A DNA stretch of 64,000 nucleotides from Novosphingobium resinovorum. GTDB taxonomy: Bacteria; Pseudomonadota; Alphaproteobacteria; Sphingomonadales; Sphingomonadaceae. Each line of letters starts with the position of its first letter. Position 1 is the first letter of the stretch. The notes below the pieces were generated by a model. The model saw only the letters and a program-made list of their open reading frames with translations. It did no database searches and was not told the origin of the DNA. Where the stretch lies: assembly GCF_001742225.1 (NCBI RefSeq), contig NZ_CP017075.1, positions 3,440,001 through 3,504,000 on the forward strand. Direction: 5' to 3'. The position numbers and the translations under genes are program-made. Below are positions 16,640 through 24,090 of the stretch, in pieces.

Positions 16640-18603
16640 AGGTTGCTCCTTGCGATGTGCCGCATGTGGCTTGCCGCCGAAATCGTGCGCAGGCAGGCCA
16701 GGCGATAGCTGTTCTCGGCCTCATCGCTGTCCCATTCGGGGGAGTCTGCGGCGGGCAGGGTGTCGACGAGACGGCGGATGCGGGCGGTGTCGAGGAAGTC
16801 CGCGGTCGGCTCGTAGAGTTCCAGCCGCTCCATCTCCTCGATGAAGGCTTGCCGGTCCTCGCAGATCGATTGCGCCCAGTCGGCGCTCTGGTAGCCGCGC
16901 TGCCGGTTATCCAGCACTTCCGGCGGAGCGCGGTCGGCCAGGATGCGGCGCAGGATCGCGCGCGGTTCGCCGTTCCAGATCAGTCGCTCGACCGGGATGC
17001 GCAGCGAGAGTTCGACGAGGCGCCGGTCCGCCGTCGGATCGCGCAGGTCGAGCCCCCATTGCGCGAGCATCGCCTTGTACATGTCGCCATCCCCGTTCGT
17101 CCGCAGGGCGCCGAGCCGGAAGTCGAGCGAGGTGACCCCGCGTTCCCGGCCGTGCTCGTCGAGGTCGGGCTCGGGTTCTCCGGCAGCGATGGCGGCCCGG
17201 CGGTGGGCATCGGCAGCCTGCGTGTATGCTCCGGGGGAGAGCAGCGACATCGCGCGTTCATCCTCCACGGTCTGGCCGGACGCGCCCATGGCCCAGCGCC
17301 AGAGCCGATCGGGAAGGCGATCCTCGATGGTGTTGAACAGCACCCCGCGCCAGCGCATCCAGCCGCCGCGCACGAGGCCTCGAGCGATCTTCAGCCAGGT
17401 GCCGAACCGCCGCTGCCGGGCGAGTTCGCGCAAGGCCCAGACGCCGGATTCGCTGATCGACGTATTGCCCTGAAGTCCGTGCAGCAGGACGCTTACCCCG
17501 TGATCGCGGGCAAGGTCGTTGATCTCCTCGAACCAGGGCAGATTGCACAAGTTCGCGATGGGCGTGGGATAGAGGCCGCGCGTCCGATGCAGCGCTGCCA
17601 GCGGCCCGCTACGCGGCACGTGCCGAACCAGGTCCATGTTCGAGTGCATCGCGGCGGTTCGAGCCGCCAGCAGCGATTCGTCGGCGATGTGGCGCGGCGC
17701 CATCGTGCGCCCCGGGCCGGAACGGGGCGCGGCGACAAACGCGGTGATGCTGTCGCCCTGTGCGGCAAGCAACCGGGCCGCCGTCGTCGCTATGGCGGTG
17801 CTGTCGAACCCGGAACTGAGGTGCGTCCCCAACTTCCCCGCCGTGCGGTGCAGGCAGGCCGCCACTGCCGCTTCCAGCGCCGAGCCGAGCGCGGCTTCAT
17901 AGTCGGCCTGCTCCGGCAATTGCAGCGGCGTGAGGTCGGGTTTCCACCAGAGTTTTTCCTCGACGCCTGCGGTGCCGACCGTGACGATGTGACCGGGCCT
18001 GACGACACGGATGCCCTGGAGTGCCGAGCATCCCGGGCCGAATGTGTTCATTCTCAGGAACTGGCGATACTGGCCGGGATCGGGTGCCCGGGGCACCTGC
18101 GGGTCGGCCAGCAGGATGTCGGGCATCGATGCGGCGGAGCAGAGCGCGCCTTCCACATGGTAGAACAACGGCCGCTCGCCCAGCGCATCGCGTGCCATGA
18201 TCAGGCGCCTGCCGTGCCGGTCCCATGCGATGACTGCGAAGACGCCGTAAATGCGCTCGAACGCCGCCTCGTCCCACCGTTCCAGCGCAGCGGCGACCAG
18301 CGCGCTGTCGGACAGGCCGCCGGCATCGAGCGAAAGCTGCCGGGCAAGGTCTTCGCGTTCCGTCAGTCGGACGTCGGCGGCAATGATCCAGCGAGATGAA
18401 CCTGCAGGCTTAGTGTCCTCCAGCGGGTCCGCCAGACGGTCTTGCGGCATCAGCGGATAGAGGCATTTGCCGAGGAAAGCGGCGCCGTCGCTCCATTCAT
18501 GCCACTGCGCGCGCCCGTATCGCCGCGCGGCCGGTGCGAAAATCCGGCCAGTCTCGGAAGCGTCCGCGCCGTCGCGGTTCCAGCGGGCGCAGATCGCCGT
18601 CAC
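16636..18603 (-). CDS. Asparagine synthetase-like lasso cyclase (C protein)
   Basis: A 655-residue protein starting with GTG at 18603. The N-terminal half has the glutaminase-like fold (AAFERIYGVFAVIAWDRHGRRLIMARDALGERPLFY) but starts VTAICARW, with no Cys at position 2, so it cannot use glutamine. The synthetase half has the ATP-pyrophosphatase loop LSSGFDST (262-269). In lasso systems this enzyme adenylates an Asp or Glu side chain and closes the macrolactam with the new N-terminus. Its stop overlaps the methyltransferase start, and the B1 gene lies 37 bases upstream. Confidence 0.88.
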   Translation of the reverse strand: MTAICARWNRDGADASETGRIFAPAARRYGRAQWHEWSDGAAFLGKCLYPLMPQDRLADPLEDTKPAGSSRWIIAADVRLTEREDLARQLSLDAGGLSDSALVAAALERWDEAAFERIYGVFAVIAWDRHGRRLIMARDALGERPLFYHVEGALCSAASMPDILLADPQVPRAPDPGQYRQFLRMNTFGPGCSALQGIRVVRPGHIVTVGTAGVEEKLWWKPDLTPLQLPEQADYEAALGSALEAAVAACLHRTAGKLGTHLSSGFDSTAIATTAARLLAAQGDSITAFVAAPRSGPGRTMAPRHIADESLLAARTAAMHSNMDLVRHVPRSGPLAALHRTRGLYPTPIANLCNLPWFEEINDLARDHGVSVLLHGLQGNTSISESGVWALRELARQRRFGTWLKIARGLVRGGWMRWRGVLFNTIEDRLPDRLWRWAMGASGQTVEDERAMSLLSPGAYTQAADAHRRAAIAAGEPEPDLDEHGRERGVTSLDFRLGALRTNGDGDMYKAMLAQWGLDLRDPTADRRLVELSLRIPVERLIWNGEPRAILRRILADRAPPEVLDNRQRGYQSADWAQSICEDRQAFIEEMERLELYEPTADFLDTARIRRLVDTLPAADSPEWDSDEAENSYRLACLRTISAASHMRHIARSNL

Positions 18604-18640
18604 GCGGGTATCTCGGGTAGGGCCACCGTCATTGCCGTGA

Positions 18641-18919
18641 TCAGGCCCGGCTGATCAGGCCGATGTCGGCAAGTTCGTGGAGAAGTGAAAGGGTCTGCTC
18701 TTCACATGTGGCGGGATCGACATCGTAGAGTTCCAGCAGCGCCGCGCAAAGGCGGTCAGCGGTCGGATACGCATCGAGCAGCTTCCAGATGTGGGTTGCG
18801 ACAGGATCGAGTCCGAAGCAGATTCCCGCCTGGATATCGAGCGCCACGAGTTGGCCGTCGATCTCGGCCGTTGCGGTCGTGGGAACCTTCGTGAAGGTTT
18901 CGAGGTACGTCGTGGCCAT
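18641..18919 (-). CDS. PqqD-family RRE protein (lasso B1)
   Basis: A 92-residue protein. The start at 18919 (MATTYLETFTKVP) is preceded by AAAGGA. The fold is the winged-helix RiPP recognition element: strands TATAEIDGQLVALDIQ and GICFGLDPVATHIWKLL, then helices TADRLCAALLELYDVD and EEQTLSLLHELADIGLI. It should bind the precursor leader and hand it to B2. It lies between the precursor gene and the cyclase gene. Confidence 0.9.
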   Translation of the reverse strand: MATTYLETFTKVPTTATAEIDGQLVALDIQAGICFGLDPVATHIWKLLDAYPTADRLCAALLELYDVDPATCEEQTLSLLHELADIGLISRA

Positions 18920-18964
18920 GATCGGTCCGGTCCTTTGATGGGGCGCAAATGCGGGGAAGAAGCC

Positions 18965-18999
18965 GGCCCCGGTCCCCGAAATGGGCATCGGCACCGGCC
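18965..18999 (-). other. Hairpin between the precursor and B1 genes
   Basis: In the minus-strand transcript GGCCGGTGCC pairs with GGGGACCGGGGCC around a loop of about 12 bases, with bulges. It lies 9 bases past the precursor stop and 46 bases before B1. There is no clean T-run. It may act as a leaky terminator or as an RNA-stabilising stem, giving more precursor than enzyme, as is common in RiPP operons. Confidence 0.5.
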
Positions 19000-19007
19000 T
19001 CCCCTGT

Positions 19008-19160
19008 TCAGGAACCCATCATGCGACGCGGACGAAGCGTGTCCGTGACCATCGACATCATCGTGTTTCCTTCCGCATCGGCCGCGCCCATGCGGACGAC
19101 GGAGGGGCGCTGCCACGACAGACGGCCGGATACGCCGGCGGAATTTTCCGAATTGGCCAT
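19008..19160 (-). CDS. Putative lasso peptide precursor (A peptide), 50 residues
   Basis: The start at 19160 is chosen because AAAGG lies 10 bases upstream; a start at 19178 adds MKGWLD. A likely RRE-binding motif is WQRPSVVRMG (residues 16-25), which fits the Y/W-x-x-P-x-L/V-x-x-x-G leader pattern. The C-terminal region NTMMSMVTDTLRPRRMMGS (32-50) must contain the core. Asp40 is the only acidic residue after Glu30, so it is the likely ring acceptor: starts at Asn32, Thr33 or Met34 would give 9-, 8- or 7-residue rings. The core end is unresolved because the Thr33 position does not fit the usual T(-2) rule. The chain ends in Ser, the residue phosphorylated by lasso kinases. It sits directly upstream of B1 behind an AT-rich gap. 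Confidence 0.75.
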   Translation of the reverse strand: MANSENSAGVSGRLSWQRPSVVRMGAADAEGNTMMSMVTDTLRPRRMMGS

Positions 19161-19299
19161 ATCTAACCAACCTTTCATTTGAGTATGAGTACGGAAATGA
19201 ATTCGTGTTCCATGAGAATCACAGTAATCATTATCCGAATGCATGTATCGCTCGGATTGTATAAATAATCATCTCTATAAATCAGCGATTAACACAATT
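19161..19299 (-). promoter_or_regulatory. AT-rich leader and probable promoter region of the precursor gene
   Basis: This 139-base gap between the kinase stop and the precursor start is strongly AT-rich against GC-rich neighbours on both sides. It almost certainly holds the precursor promoter and a long 5' leader. I could not fix a -35/-10 pair with confidence; several TATAAT-like stretches occur on the minus strand near 19260-19280. Confidence 0.5.
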
Positions 19300-20241
19300 T
19301 CATGGTGATGAAATTTCATTCAAAATCGACTTAAAATGTGTCTCGATTTGGCGGGACTGTGCTGAAAAATGCTCGAATCCCCAGGTTCGCGAAATACGGA
19401 AGACGGGTGTGGAGGAGGCCAGTTCCACCGCTTCCCGCAGATATCGCCTCGCCCCTCCGGCAAGGTCTGCGATTCTACGCCGATAGATGGACGCGGTGAT
19501 GGCATCGACTGCACCCAGGCCATGCAATCCGGCGATGCCGAAGTGATTGTCAGGTTCCGCCGGAAGGAGGTGATAGATCGCGGCGATCGGCAACTCGGCC
19601 CTGACGCGATCTGCGTGCATCTCGATCTCGAACTTGCCTTCGGCCCACGGGATGGAAGAGACCGGCGCCTTGCTTCGGCCCATCGCATGGCGCGCGTCGT
19701 CCCAAAGCCGCAGTCGCGGCATTCCGGGGTGACCTACCGCGTGCCCCTCCCGCGTGAAAGTGACGGCGCAGACATCGTCGGTCAGCAGCGGGTAGCCACG
19801 GCTCTCGAACCAGGCGGCGAGCGTTGACTTGCCTGCTCCGGAATCGCCGCAAAGCAGGATCGCTCGACCGTCGCATGCAAAGGCATTGCAGTGCAGCGGC
19901 AGCATTCCGCGCTGGTGGAGTACCGCGCCCATGACCGATCCCGCCAGGTATAAGTCGATTTCTGCCGGTGTGGCGCCGGGCCAGGGATCGACGATCACCG
20001 TGTCGCCATTGCTCACGCGAAAGCGGCCGACTTCTTCGACGGAGATGGTCAGACCCTCTGTGCTCCATGCGACGTCGAGGTCATCGTTGACCGTTTCCAT
20101 GCATGGCTGCGGCGGCACGGCAGCGAAAGCTATGCGGACGTCGGCTGGGCGCTGCGGCGTAACCTGCGCGCTGCGCAAGGTCATGACTTCACGAGGGAAT
20201 TCTACCTCGAGGCCGAACACGCCATATGTCCAACCACTCAT
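19300..20241 (-). CDS. HPr kinase-like protein, candidate lasso peptide kinase
   Basis: A 313-residue protein whose ATG overlaps the stop of the oxygenase gene (ATGA). The HprK-type P-loop is GDSGAGKST (132-140), preceded by LPLHCNAFACDGRAILL, and a DD motif follows (YPLLTDDVCAV). HPr kinase homologues in lasso clusters (ThcoK/PadeK type) phosphorylate the C-terminal Ser of the precursor. The precursor here does end in Ser. The kinase gene lies just upstream of the precursor, on the same strand. HprK-related proteins also accompany PqqD proteins in unrelated cassettes, so the substrate is inferred. Confidence 0.82.
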   Translation of the reverse strand: MSGWTYGVFGLEVEFPREVMTLRSAQVTPQRPADVRIAFAAVPPQPCMETVNDDLDVAWSTEGLTISVEEVGRFRVSNGDTVIVDPWPGATPAEIDLYLAGSVMGAVLHQRGMLPLHCNAFACDGRAILLCGDSGAGKSTLAAWFESRGYPLLTDDVCAVTFTREGHAVGHPGMPRLRLWDDARHAMGRSKAPVSSIPWAEGKFEIEMHADRVRAELPIAAIYHLLPAEPDNHFGIAGLHGLGAVDAITASIYRRRIADLAGGARRYLREAVELASSTPVFRISRTWGFEHFSAQSRQIETHFKSILNEISSP

Positions 20242-21116
20242 TGACGACGATCCGGGCGCAATGTTTCAAACACCGCGTCGAGAATCGCCAGCTCCGGCAT
20301 ATCGAAATGTGCCGCCCATCGCGCAGGGCGAACGAGATCGGCACAACCTGCAGGATGGTAGTGCAGAAATGCAAGGTGACAGAAACCCGCGTCAGGAATC
20401 GCGTCCCGGTAGTGCCACTGCGATGAACCCGAAAACAGAAGCGCTTCATTGGGGCGCAGCGAATGGGACCGGAAAGCCGTGGTGGCCGGCACGTTTCCGT
20501 CGGCATCGGAGGTAGGCCAGGGGACCACGGAACTGAAATGGATCGGCCATTCATCGCTTTGGGCGAGGCACAGATCGAGCGTCCACTTCGCCGACGGTGC
20601 ATCGAGATGCGGCGCGCAGGTTCCTGCGCCGTCGTAGAGGCTGAGGAACGTGTAGCAGGGCTCCACCGCTTCGCCTGCCAGTTCGGCGACCAGCGGCATC
20701 AATTCCAACTGCAATTCCGCGAGAATCGGCAGATCGCGGGCAATGCGGCGGCCGAAATCGCCGCGTTCGTGGCCATGCAGGCTGGACGCGGGAACGGCGC
20801 GCAACTGAGCGAGAAAATCCGCAAAGCGAGCCGGCGGCAGGACGTTGTGCACCCGCCGCACTTCGAAATCCGCCCTCGTCCGCAAGGTATCGAATGCTGC
20901 GGCGAAGCGCCGGCTTTCACCAGGTCTGACGATAGCCAGCATCCTGCGCGCGGCCTCGAACTTGGCGAGAAAGCAGCCGTCGTACCAGTCGAAGCCCGGC
21001 AATCCGTGCAGGACGTGCATTGCCGCCATGTAGTGCCGTGCGACGAGTGGATCGGACAAGTCTAGCGACTGCAGCACGTTTCGGTCCTCGGCGGCTCGAC
21101 CGTCCGGTAGCGCCAT
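20238..21116 (-). CDS. 2-oxoglutarate/Fe(II) oxygenase-like protein of the lasso cluster
   Basis: A 292-residue protein. The C-terminal half has a cupin-type core with an HxD iron site (CAPHLDAPS, His170/Asp172), the strand TLDLCLAQSDEWPIHFSS, a turn at LRPNEALLFSGSSQWHYRDAI (distal His235) and FCHLAFLHYHP. This matches the 2OG-Fe(II) oxygenase pattern, though no search was possible. The N-terminal half is helical and unrecognised. It is the first gene of the RiPP operon block and overlaps the kinase gene. Hydroxylation of a precursor side chain is the natural guess. Confidence 0.7.
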   Translation of the reverse strand: MALPDGRAAEDRNVLQSLDLSDPLVARHYMAAMHVLHGLPGFDWYDGCFLAKFEAARRMLAIVRPGESRRFAAAFDTLRTRADFEVRRVHNVLPPARFADFLAQLRAVPASSLHGHERGDFGRRIARDLPILAELQLELMPLVAELAGEAVEPCYTFLSLYDGAGTCAPHLDAPSAKWTLDLCLAQSDEWPIHFSSVVPWPTSDADGNVPATTAFRSHSLRPNEALLFSGSSQWHYRDAIPDAGFCHLAFLHYHPAGCADLVRPARWAAHFDMPELAILDAVFETLRPDRRQ

Positions 21117-21155
21117 GCTAGAAACCCGGCAGAATTCCTATCGTTAGGGCGGGTA

Positions 21156-22592
21156 TTACGACGTTGCATGGCAAGAACTGCTGATCATGGCGGGTGACGA
21201 CCCGAGGGACGAACACGCTGTCGCAAGGCCGCCGTCCGCTTCATCGAATGCCCGGTCGCGTCCTGCGCCCGCCGGCGGCAGGCCCATCGTCTGGAAATGG
21301 TGGCTGCTGGCGGGGGCGCTCAGTCTTGCGCTATGGGCGGGGATAGTGGCGCTGATTACCTGATCCTCGATGGGCGATGGGGCGATCCTCTGGTGCAGTA
21401 TACCCTCGATCCGATCGATCCAGGTTTGCGGGGTCAAGGCAAGAGGCCGCGTTGCGGCATAGGCGGCCTCGCTCATGGCGCGAATTGCGGTGTCGTCTTC
21501 GGAAAGTCGCAGGATTGCGGCTGCGAAGCGCGGCGTGTCGCGCGGGTCAATCGCGAGCCCGGCACCGCAGCCGATGATGTCCGGCGCCAGTAGCGCGGTT
21601 TCTGCAAGGATTACCGGCAGCCCGCTCCACGCCGCTTCGATCGCGACCAGGCCGAATGGCTCCGGATAGCGACTTGGCATGACAAGCATTCTCGCCCGGG
21701 CTGCGATCTCCCGGATTTCCGGCGAAGAACGCCGGCCCAGCATGCGCGCCGCCGGGTACAGGTCCGTGACGCGATCGGCAAATGGGCCTTCCCCCACCAC
21801 GCTCAACGGTGCTCCGGCCATCGCGGCCGCTCTTGCGGCAAGGTCCACGCCTTTGGAGTCTTCCAGGCGGCCTACGAAAAGGACCTCCCGGTTGCGCTCG
21901 GCCGGGATGCGGCTTTGTGAGAAAGGGACGGCCGGATTGGGCAGAGTGACGATGGCGTGGTCCGGAATTCCGCCTCGGGAAAGAAATTCGCGCATGCTTT
22001 CGTGAATGGCGAGGACCGGCGGAGAGGATCGAGGGTGAAAAGCCTTGCGGTGGATTGCCTGACGCACGCTGCGCCACGCTTTGTGCGCCGCGCCGTCACG
22101 ATCGCAAGGTGTGATGAGGCACGCCTGGGACAGCGGCGTATGCGGGCACACATTGCCTGACTTGAGCCATGCAAACGCGCCGTTCGGACAGGCGAGGAAG
22201 AAATCGTGAGCGGAAATCACCAGTCTGTCGCGCACGGGGGTGAGAGCGCCGAACACTGCGGGCGACAGGATTTGTGCCCAGCCATGGAGATGGTACACGG
22301 TTTGCGGAGTATCGTGGGCGGCGATCCATGCGCAGACCATGGCATGGGCGGCCCGGTTCCACAGGCCGTTCGCCAATGCGCTGAAGCGCCCGCTTGCCTT
22401 GAGCCGCTGTTGCCCCAGCGCGACGATGTCCACTCCCGCGGCGGTCAATGCAGGGCTGTGTCCTTCATCGCCCGTGATGAAAGTTACCGGGTGGCCACGC
22501 GCCGCAAGTCCGCAGGCCGCTTCGACCGCGAGTTTGCTTGCTCCGCCCTTTGGGTCGCTGAGATCGTTGATCTGGACGATGCGATCGATCAT
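21156..22592 (-). CDS. Glycosyltransferase family 4 protein
   Basis: About 478 residues; its ATG overlaps the pyruvyl transferase stop (ATGA). The GT-B fold is clear: DLSDPKGGASKLAVEAACGL near the N-terminus, VLFVGRLEDSKGVDLAARAAA in the donor domain and the E-x7-E motif in PSRYPEPFGLVAIEAAWSGLP. The last 65 or so residues after EGILHQRIAPSPIED are Ser/Ala-rich, look non-conserved, and lie opposite a possible small plus-strand gene. It ends only 39 bases before the oxygenase of the RiPP operon, so it could be transcribed with that operon. Confidence 0.85.
   Translation of the reverse strand: MIDRIVQINDLSDPKGGASKLAVEAACGLAARGHPVTFITGDEGHSPALTAAGVDIVALGQQRLKASGRFSALANGLWNRAAHAMVCAWIAAHDTPQTVYHLHGWAQILSPAVFGALTPVRDRLVISAHDFFLACPNGAFAWLKSGNVCPHTPLSQACLITPCDRDGAAHKAWRSVRQAIHRKAFHPRSSPPVLAIHESMREFLSRGGIPDHAIVTLPNPAVPFSQSRIPAERNREVLFVGRLEDSKGVDLAARAAAMAGAPLSVVGEGPFADRVTDLYPAARMLGRRSSPEIREIAARARMLVMPSRYPEPFGLVAIEAAWSGLPVILAETALLAPDIIGCGAGLAIDPRDTPRFAAAILRLSEDDTAIRAMSEAAYAATRPLALTPQTWIDRIEGILHQRIAPSPIEDQVISATIPAHSARLSAPASSHHFQTMGLPPAGAGRDRAFDEADGGLATACSSLGSSPAMISSSCHATS
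21187..21363 (+). CDS. Possible small single-pass membrane protein, antisense to the glycosyltransferase tail
   Basis: A 58-residue frame starting MAGDDPRDEHAVARPPS, with a Pro/Ser/Arg-rich middle and a C-terminal helix WKWWLLAGALSLALWAGIVALI that looks like a real membrane anchor. It lies opposite the unconserved tail of the family-4 glycosyltransferase. The ribosome site is weak. Either this gene or that tail may be the chance reading. I do not recognise a family. Confidence 0.4.
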   Translation: MAGDDPRDEHAVARPPSASSNARSRPAPAGGRPIVWKWWLLAGALSLALWAGIVALIT

Positions 22593-23863
22593 CGGACGCG
22601 CCTCGGGCGCGCCAGCGCGGCCGTTCGAAGGGTGGCTGCGAGGGCTTCGACTTCCGAGCGGGCGCGGGCGGCAAGGGGGGCGGGATCGAAGTGGTCGGCG
22701 ATAGCGGCGGCGGTCCGGGTGCCCATTTCCTCGGCCGCGATGGCGGACGGATCCAGCATATGCTCGGCGCGACCGGCCAGTCGGAAGAAACTGTCGAGCT
22801 TTTCGTCCCAGCGCAGCCCGATCGCCGGAATGCCGAAGGAATAGGCGGCGATGCATGCGTGCATTCTGTGGCCGACGATGGCGTCGCACCCGGACACCAG
22901 CGCGGCCAGATCGGCGGGCGTGTCGAACGATCGCGCGAGCATGACCGGGCCTTTGGCCTGGCGAACCCAGGCATGAAGCCGGTGGTGCAGGTATTCCCTG
23001 TCTTCCGGACTGCCGTTGGTGAACAGGACGACTTCGAAGCCGTGCTCCACCAGCGATCGCAGCGCCGCAGGATACCACGCTTCGAGGTTCGCCGCGCAGG
23101 CCGCATCGCTATGATAGCGTACTGCCAGCGGATCGGTGATGCATACGCCGATCTTGCGCGTGCCGGGACGGCGCAGGCTCTGCGGGTAATGGCTGCTGGC
23201 GAGCACGCCGGGATCGACGGTCAGCTGTGCCGGTGGGACTGCGTATCCCGCGAAATGCCGCTGCCAGGCTCTCTGCGATCCTTCGTCGCGTACCGAGGCC
23301 CAGGCCAGCCGTGACCGCTCCAGAGCCTGTGCGAAAATCCGCGAACCCCATCGCGACCACCGCGAGGAGACGCCGACGGCATAGATCACGACAGGCAGGT
23401 CACGGCGGGCAGCCTGAGCCAGCGCGCCGGAGATTTTCATCGGGAAATTGAGATCGGCATCGGTGAGCAGGTTTCCTCCGCCCACGATCACCGCTTCGGC
23501 GCCCTCGAGCCCGGCGCTGTAATGCCGCCGCAGGCGTACCGCGATGACAAGGCGCAGCATCGTCCACGCGGCGCAGCGGCGCAGCCTGCCGGGCAGTCGC
23601 TCGAGCAGGGCAAGTGCGATCCCGCGTGTTCGGCCGTAGCCTGACGGATAACCGGTGCGCCCCGCCAGATCGATGGAAGTGACTTCGCAATCCGGCAGTG
23701 CGCGCGCCAGTTCCCGTTCCAGGCATTCGCTGAGCAAGCCGTCGCCCAGGTTGGGGCTGTACTTCACATTGAGCAGGACAATCCGTGAAAGCAAACGCGC
23801 TTCGTCTTGTGCACTTCCGTCCGGCGCCATGGCCGGGCGTATGGCGTTGGACGAGGCGTTCAT
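22589..23863 (-). CDS. Polysaccharide pyruvyl transferase family protein (first of three)
   Basis: A 424-residue protein; the ATG at 23863 follows a good ribosome site (GGAGTTGC). Family features are NVKYSPNLGDGLLSECLE near the N-terminus, the GGGNLL strand (AEAVIVGGGNLLTD), LPVVIYAVGV and the C-terminal AIVGHRMHACIAAYSFGIPAIGLRWDEK. The enzymes put pyruvate ketals from PEP onto sugar residues of surface polymers. It starts a minus-strand unit with the family-4 glycosyltransferase and faces the plus-strand glycosyltransferase across 227 bases. Confidence 0.87.
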   Translation of the reverse strand: MNASSNAIRPAMAPDGSAQDEARLLSRIVLLNVKYSPNLGDGLLSECLERELARALPDCEVTSIDLAGRTGYPSGYGRTRGIALALLERLPGRLRRCAAWTMLRLVIAVRLRRHYSAGLEGAEAVIVGGGNLLTDADLNFPMKISGALAQAARRDLPVVIYAVGVSSRWSRWGSRIFAQALERSRLAWASVRDEGSQRAWQRHFAGYAVPPAQLTVDPGVLASSHYPQSLRRPGTRKIGVCITDPLAVRYHSDAACAANLEAWYPAALRSLVEHGFEVVLFTNGSPEDREYLHHRLHAWVRQAKGPVMLARSFDTPADLAALVSGCDAIVGHRMHACIAAYSFGIPAIGLRWDEKLDSFFRLAGRAEHMLDPSAIAAEEMGTRTAAAIADHFDPAPLAARARSEVEALAATLRTAALARPRRVR

Positions 23864-24090
23864 TCGTAAGCAACTCCATGGCGCAGACCGGCAGGTCATG
23901 TCTTCGGAGCATGGCGTAACAGAACTGATCGGCTCTTCGCAGATGGTGAATGTATTTTAACGATGATGATCGCCGTCATGGCCGTACCTTTGTGGCGAAT
24001 AAAAGTATTCGGTTGGCGATGGATGTATTTGTCGGCCATTTTTCTACGCCCATTTGATCTTGATGACGTCGAAACACGAGGAACAGTCGC

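Noticed and set aside
19161..19244. Longer forms of the lasso precursor starting upstream of 19160
   Set aside because: The extra residues (His/Asp/Cys-rich) come from the AT-rich leader and have no ribosome site, while AAAGG precedes 19160 at a usable spacing.
23864..24090. A small gene in the divergent gap before the family-2 glycosyltransferase
   Set aside because: Short frames on both strands lack ribosome sites and recognisable features; the gap more likely holds two promoters.
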